Source: Sodiomyces alkalinus F11
Lineage: Eukaryota; Ascomycota; Sordariomycetes; Glomerellales; Plectosphaerellaceae
DNA length: 64,000 nt
NCBI RefSeq assembly: GCF_003711515.1
Contig: NW_021167080.1
Span: forward strand, 3,136,155 to 3,200,154
Direction of reading: 5' to 3'
Shown here in pieces: positions 58,961 through 64,000 of this stretch. The stretch's first letter is position 1; each line of letters begins with the position of its first letter. Below the pieces are notes generated by a model. That model did no database searches, had not been told where the DNA came from, and saw nothing but the letters and a program-made list of their open reading frames with translations. A program made the position numbers and the translations under genes.

Positions 58961-60284
58961 AAAGTCTCACCTGGTTCCTTACTTTGTCGGTACACGGAAA
59001 TAGGGATAACATGGCGTATCGTCTGGGCGGAATATAGCACTGAGAATTACATGTAGATACAAATTACAGTTAAATGATCAAGCTCATGATCAACTACATG
59101 TGCAGTTATACTCTCAGAGCTATATGTTCTTGGGGTCAACTTGTCGTCCCGTATTCGTGGGTTAAGAAGTCAATATCCGCCTCCACGACGCATTTATCTT
59201 TGCCTGTACGACGTCGTGAAGATCGAAACCTCTTACGGCTTCTCAGTACGACCTAGATCATGGTTATATTTTATAGCTGGTGCAGGAACCCGCGTTCCAG
59301 GCCGCCAATACGGAATTCCCGGTTGGCCACGTCTCCGTCATCCCAGGGGCCCTACCCCGGCCTTTGCCGACTTCCCTCCACTTCATTCATGATTCAACTA
59401 CGGATTCAAAACATACAGACATAGGACACCGATACGATAATGGAAGAAACGACCGACTGCATCCACAAGGTCTGGTCTTTGCTAAGTCTATTTTTGTATC
59501 AGAAGTAGGTTTCTAACTGACTCTTGAGTCTTCTTACCCCCGACGAAACCAGAGACATGGCCTCCGGTCCCTCTTTACGCGCTTACTGATATCATTGAGG
59601 TCGACGAGATACTAGACAGTTGTGAAAAGAAAAAGGAGACAGAAATGACGAAAAGGGGGGCACATGGGGACCAGCTTCCAACCCCGGTGAACCCAGGCGA
59701 GTCTAGGAAGCCATCCCACCGGTATACGCACACGCGCCCCTGAAGGTGTTGTCGTGGTTAGTGGGACTTCATCATACAGGCTTGTTGACTGACCTGCAGA
59801 AGTCACCCGAACTGATCCGAGAGATCCCTCCGATATCAAACCCCCAACCTCCGACAACAAATGTCAGAACGTGCATATCGGTGCGGAAACCATGCAGGTG
59901 CTCATTTACTCAGGGTTCCAGGTACCCTGAAGATTACATGTGGCGTAGAAAATCATGGGGGAAAGGGGCTGGAAATCCTTCGGGGGGGCCATCACCGAAA
60001 AATGTCGGCCGAGATTTCTCGACAATTCAAACGTAGCAGCGACAACTCCGATGGCTAGATCTGAATCTACATGTAGACACTAGAGAAAAATGCACGGTCT
60101 TTTGCTTCTTGCAAGAATAGGAACATGTAAAGTCTCACTTGATCTCTCAACTCGAACCTTCACATGAGCACTGTCTGTCCGTCCGTCTGGGAGGAAAATA
60201 GGGGCCGTCCCAGATTCCCAGCAACTAACAGCAGCCCCTTTATTCACGGGTCAACTTTAATCAATCCCGGTGACCACGCCCAAT
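58961..60284. other. Regulator 3' flank and P450 promoter, no gene seen
   Basis: Only short frames. It holds two TACATGTA palindromes (59048, 60068) and the cluster motif at 59995-60012. Confidence 0.6.
59995..60012 (-). promoter_or_regulatory. Candidate cluster-regulator site TCGGCCGAC-N5-TCGG (P450 promoter)
   Basis: On the minus strand the sequence reads TCGGCCGAC, ATTTT, TCGG. It ends 272 bp before the P450 start codon. The spacer differs from the other two copies while the 13 fixed bases do not. Confidence 0.7.
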
Positions 60285-62289
60285 ATGAGCTCCCTACCTA
60301 AGATCTTCTCCGGAAGAGACACCCAGTCCTATGCCGCCATCGCCTCTCTAGCGGTCGTCAGTCTCTACGGCCTATACCTATGGCTCCTCCCAAAACCCCT
60401 CCCCGGCATCCCTTACAACTCCAAAGCGGCGAGACGACTCCTAGGCGACGCCCCCGACATGATGCGATCCGTAGCCCAAACCAGGGAAGTGATGCGCTGG
60501 TTCGCCGAGCAGACGCAAAAGCTTGACGCCCCGCTCTGCCAGGTGTTCATCCGCCCCTTCTCCAAGCCCTGGGTGCTGCTCGCCGACTACCGCGAAGCCC
60601 AGGACGTGCTCCTGCGGCGCACGCGCGAGTTCGACCGGTCCAGCTTCACCGCCGACCTGATGGCGCCCGCCGGCTACTTCCACATCCGCTACAAGACGGA
60701 CCGCAAGTGGAAGGCCGCCCGCCGGTGGCTGCAGGACCTGATGACGCCCGGCTTTCTGCACACCGTGGCGGCGCCGGCCATCTACGAGAAGACCCTCGAC
60801 CTGGTGCAGCTCTGGAAAGTCAAGAACCGGCTGGCGGACGGTAGGCCCTTCGCGGCGGATCTGGACATGCACTGCGCCTCGCTCGACGCCGTCATGGCTT
60901 TCACTTTCGGGGACCGCATACGGTACTCGGCTATCGCTCCGCAGGTGGACATCCTGGAACATCTCGAAAAGACGGACGTGGGCGGCGTGAGCGCCGACAG
61001 GGACGAGCCCGTTAGGTTCCCGAAGGCCGACCTGCACGAGTTTATTGTGGCGGCTACCGAGGGGACTGTCATTCTCGAGAAGATCATCAACTCCCCGACG
61101 CCCAAATGGACGCACTGGTGGATGAGCCTGTCGCCTTGGTATCGGAACATCTTCGCCGTCAAGGACCGCTTCATCCGGGAACAAGTCAACCTCGCCGTCG
61201 AGAGGTTCCGGCACTTGGAGAAGAACAACACCGATATTGATGAGGATGCTGCTACTCGGTCGGCCGTTGATCACATTCTGCTCCGCGAGCGAGCCCTGGC
61301 GCAGAAGCAGGAACGAGACCCCGACTTCAGTAGCCAACAGTTGATAGACGAGGTGAGTGTCAGAGTGTCGCCCTCCATATATCTCTCTCCTGGGTCTGTT
61401 CCAACCGGGCCTTTTTTTTTTTTCTTTTTTTCTTTTTTCTCTTTTTTTCTTTTTTCTCTTTCTTTCTTTTTTCTCTTTCTTTCTTTTTTCTCTTTCTTTC
61501 TTTTTTCTCTTTCTTTCTTGTTTCTCTTTCTTTCTTTTTTGTATCCACGTTTACTATCTTTTCCACTCACTTACACATCTTTTGCCTCGCAAGATCTTTG
61601 GCAACATCGTAGCCGGCCACGACACCACCAGCTCCGCCCTAGCATGGGTCCTGAAATTCCTCACCGACAACCCCGCCACCCAAACCAAGCTCCGCGCCGG
61701 CCTGCGTTCAGCCCACGCCGACGCCGCCGCCGCGGGCCGCGTGCCGACTCTCGCAGAGCTGATCCGCAACAAAGTACCCTACCTGGACGCCGTCTGGGAG
61801 GAGGCCCTCCGTCTCAGCGCCGTCAGCGTCACGCGCGAGGCGACCTGCGACACCACGCTGCTCGGCCACCACATCCCCAAGGGCACCGTCGTCTTCCTCC
61901 TCTCCAACGGGCCGAGCTTCTACGGCCCTTCCCTCCCGATTGACGAGGACAAGCGCAGTCCTTCGTCCCGCGCTGCCGTCCCGAGGCGGTGGGATGAGCG
62001 TGGGGACGTTGGCATGCAGGCTTTCCACCCCGAGCGGTGGCTCGCGACGGATGAGAAGGGCGGTGTCGAGTTTGATGCCACGGCGGGCCCGCAGTTGGTG
62101 TTTGGGCTGGGTCCCCGCGGTTGCTTCGGGAAGAGGTTGGCGTATTTGGAGGCCAGGGTCATTACCACCATGTTGATTTGGAGCTTTGAGCTTTTGCCTG
62201 TTCCGGAGGCCCTGGGCGGTGATGAGGCTACCGATGGCGTTACTCACAGAGCCCGAAACTGTTATGTGAGGCTTAGGAGTACTGAGTAG
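60285..62289 (+). CDS. Cytochrome P450 monooxygenase of the PKS cluster
   Basis: Two exons (60285-61352, 61594-62289) give 587 residues. The ATG at 60285 is chosen because the frame upstream has only a GTG. A membrane anchor lies at about residues 17-38 (AAIASLAVVSLYGLYLWLL), then a proline-rich hinge (PKPLPGIPYN). The I-helix is IVAGHDTTSSA (Ala363 region), immediately after the intron. ExxR is Glu426-Arg429 in EEALRL, PERW follows, and the heme loop FGLGPRGCFGKRLA places the ligand at about Cys533. The protein is a complete, ER-bound, haem-thiolate oxygenase. The intron is 241 nt, starts GTGAGT, ends CGCAAG and is filled with CTTT repeats. It should hydroxylate or otherwise oxidise the polyketide. 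Confidence 0.92.
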
Positions 62290-62659
62290 GGCTCTGGAAT
62301 GTAACATTTGATATAGTGTAGCATCAATGGTTCATGTTCGGACATGATTTGGCCGAGTCTGGTTAAGAAACAGACACAACTTTGCCAGCACACTGCATAG
62401 ATATCTTCCAACATTCCTCCTGAATCGCAAGAATGCAGACTTATATCACTTCCGATAACCACTCTTCGTATTATTTGTATAGTTTGTCTATCAGCATGTA
62501 CGAATATCCATGTCATATAAAATATCAAGTTTTATTGTGTGTACATTAATCCTGTCTCCTCTCAAAAGTTGCGTAAAGCTTGCCAGTAAAGCTGGTAAAC
62601 ATCCATCAGTGTCTCAGATTCAAGCACCATCAACCTCAAGTTGAAAAGGACGAATTCAC
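62290..62659. other. Intergenic region between the two convergent P450 genes
   Basis: 370 bp of shared 3' flanks, AT-rich, with no gene seen. Confidence 0.6.
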
Positions 62660-64000
62660 TTACTTCACCAATATAGTATCAACCCATTCGGGATCGTCCC
62701 GGTCACATTCAGGGGTAAGCGTCACTCGGAAGCGGCGAAAGAGGTTGGCGAAGAGAACCAACAACTCGCATGAAGCCAAGCTTGAGCCCAAAGGTTAGCA
62801 TCGCACGGGGGAAGCTCCTGTGGCAACAGGCTGGGCGAAACACGTACTCTTTGCCAAGGCATTGTCGAGCTCCTCGACCAAAAGTGGTGAGTTGCTTGTC
62901 GAGTGTCGCAGCGTCCTCCGACAGCCAACGCGTTGGATCAAAGTCATTTGGTCTGTCCCAGATGTCCGCGTGTCGGTTGAGGATATAGGCCGACGTATGA
63001 ATATTAACCTGCGAGCGTTATCAGTTTCCATTCATCCCTCCGTCTCAGAGCCCGGACCCCAAAGCCCACATGCAGAGAGCACAGGGAAATGCCACTTACA
63101 CCGGGAGGTAGATGATGGCCGTATAGTGTGTAGCCCTCCGCGGGAACTTTCCTCGGAAGGCGGCCTGGCAAAGGATGGCCCAGCCGCAGAGTCTCCTTAA
63201 CGACCGCTTGCTGCGATGACATTAGTGATCCAATATCGGAAGTCACAGAAAGGACATTGATCTCTGATCGTTACCAAGTATGTAAGTTTCCTGGCGTTCT
63301 CGTACGTAATGTCCGTACCAAGACTGGGAAAGGCTTCTTTCAACTCGTCAAGGAGCGTCTGGTAGATATTGGTATGATGGCAAACGTAGTATATCCCCGA
63401 AATGATGGCATTCGAACTCGTATCGCTTCCAGCCGTCAGCAGCATGGCAAGCTCATCACTCAGCTCTTCCAGAGTAGGCAAGCTGTGTCCCTTTACTGCC
63501 TTGGGATCCATTAACATGTCTATGACGGCGGACCTCTCGCCGCGGCCCGTAGAAACCGTCAAGGGGCGTAATTCCTCTTGGGTGGCTGGCCCTGCTTGGC
63601 CATTCGTCTGGCATCCCGGGCCAAACCTTTTCAGGTACTTTTCCGTCATGTTGGCGCAGCTCTTTTGAACGCAGGGAACTCGTTAGTTGAGATGAGCCGT
63701 GGTACGGAAGACAGAGGAGCGCAATACCTTTCTAAACTTGACATGTGGCAAGGGGAACAAGGAAACGGGGACTCTCTCAGAAACCCACATGGCAACTGCA
63801 GAGACGTTTGGAAAGGATGGGCCAATCCATCCAGTCTCGAACGCTGCGTTTAGGTTGTCGCTGAGCTCGCTCCTGAAGTCGGGCCTCGTCAGACATCCTA
63901 GCTCCTGACCCAGCACTATCTTGGAGATGATGTCCATGGTGAAGGCCTTGGCCGCGGCCGTGACACAGACTGGTGAACCCGACGCATTCGACTCGTCGAA
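62660..64000 (-). CDS. Second cytochrome P450 (5' end beyond the window)
   Basis: Five exons are visible: from the right edge to 63728, then 63661-63275, 63210-63100, 63008-62848 and 62780-62660, all in phase, giving about 283 residues of the C-terminal part. The readable order is VTAAAKAFTMDIISKIVLG, the I-helix LLTAGSDTSSNA, QAVVKETLRL (ExxR), GHHLPPGVNIHTSAYILNRH, FDPTRWL, the heme loop FGRGARQCLGK, then DLASCELLVLFANLFRRF and the end DTILVK. The introns are 62-91 nt with normal GT-AG ends. Everything needed for haem binding is intact. It is convergent with the first P450 and is probably a cluster member; its promoter is outside, so the motif cannot be checked here. Confidence 0.92.

Overview
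The window comes from a filamentous ascomycete, most likely a Sordariomycete-type member of Pezizomycotina. The genes carry short GT-AG introns with CTAAC/CTGAC-like branch sites. The gene types are typical of this group: a bli-3-type flavoprotein, an ErdS-type sterol aspartyltransferase, an HR-PKS, Zn2Cys6 and F-box proteins. A block of transposons is mutated in the way left by repeat-induced point mutation (RIP). I cannot name the species.

Layout. 1-21 kb is ordinary chromosome: the tail of an unknown gene, a bli-3-like flavoprotein (264-991), an F-box-like protein (2706-4339), two low-complexity or unknown proteins (4914-7103 and 7703-8485), a secreted GH43 glycosidase (9442-11364), an AspRS-DUF2156 fusion matching ergosteryl-aspartate synthase (14160-17084), a GST (17430-18322) and a T5orf172/GIY-YIG-like protein (19508-20905). 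A 10-N assembly gap sits inside a TTTTTC repeat at about 8.7 kb. Several genes needed rebuilding across introns; exon coordinates are given in each entry.

21-64 kb is a secondary-metabolite cluster: a 2704-residue highly reducing PKS (KS-AT-DH-cMT-ER-KR-ACP, minus strand), a divergent O-methyltransferase, an SDR reductase, a Zn2Cys6 regulator, a P450, and a second P450 that runs off the right edge. The likely logic is that the PKS builds a reduced, C-methylated polyketide with no thioesterase in the PKS itself, the OMT, SDR and P450s tailor it, and the Zn2Cys6 protein switches the genes on. A shared 18-bp sequence, TCGGCCGAC-N5-TCGG, occurs once in the PKS/OMT divergent promoter, once upstream of the SDR and once upstream of the first P450. 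It is the best candidate for the binding site of the cluster regulator.

The cluster is split by a 19.4-kb island of dead transposons (about 34.29-53.68 kb). It is one Tad-like LINE, ending in a poly(A) run, into which a Ty3/gypsy chromodomain retroelement and then a Mutator-like (MULE) DNA transposon have inserted. CpA and TpG are almost gone from the island, replaced by TpA, while CpG is kept, so the island has almost no ATG codons and no intact genes.
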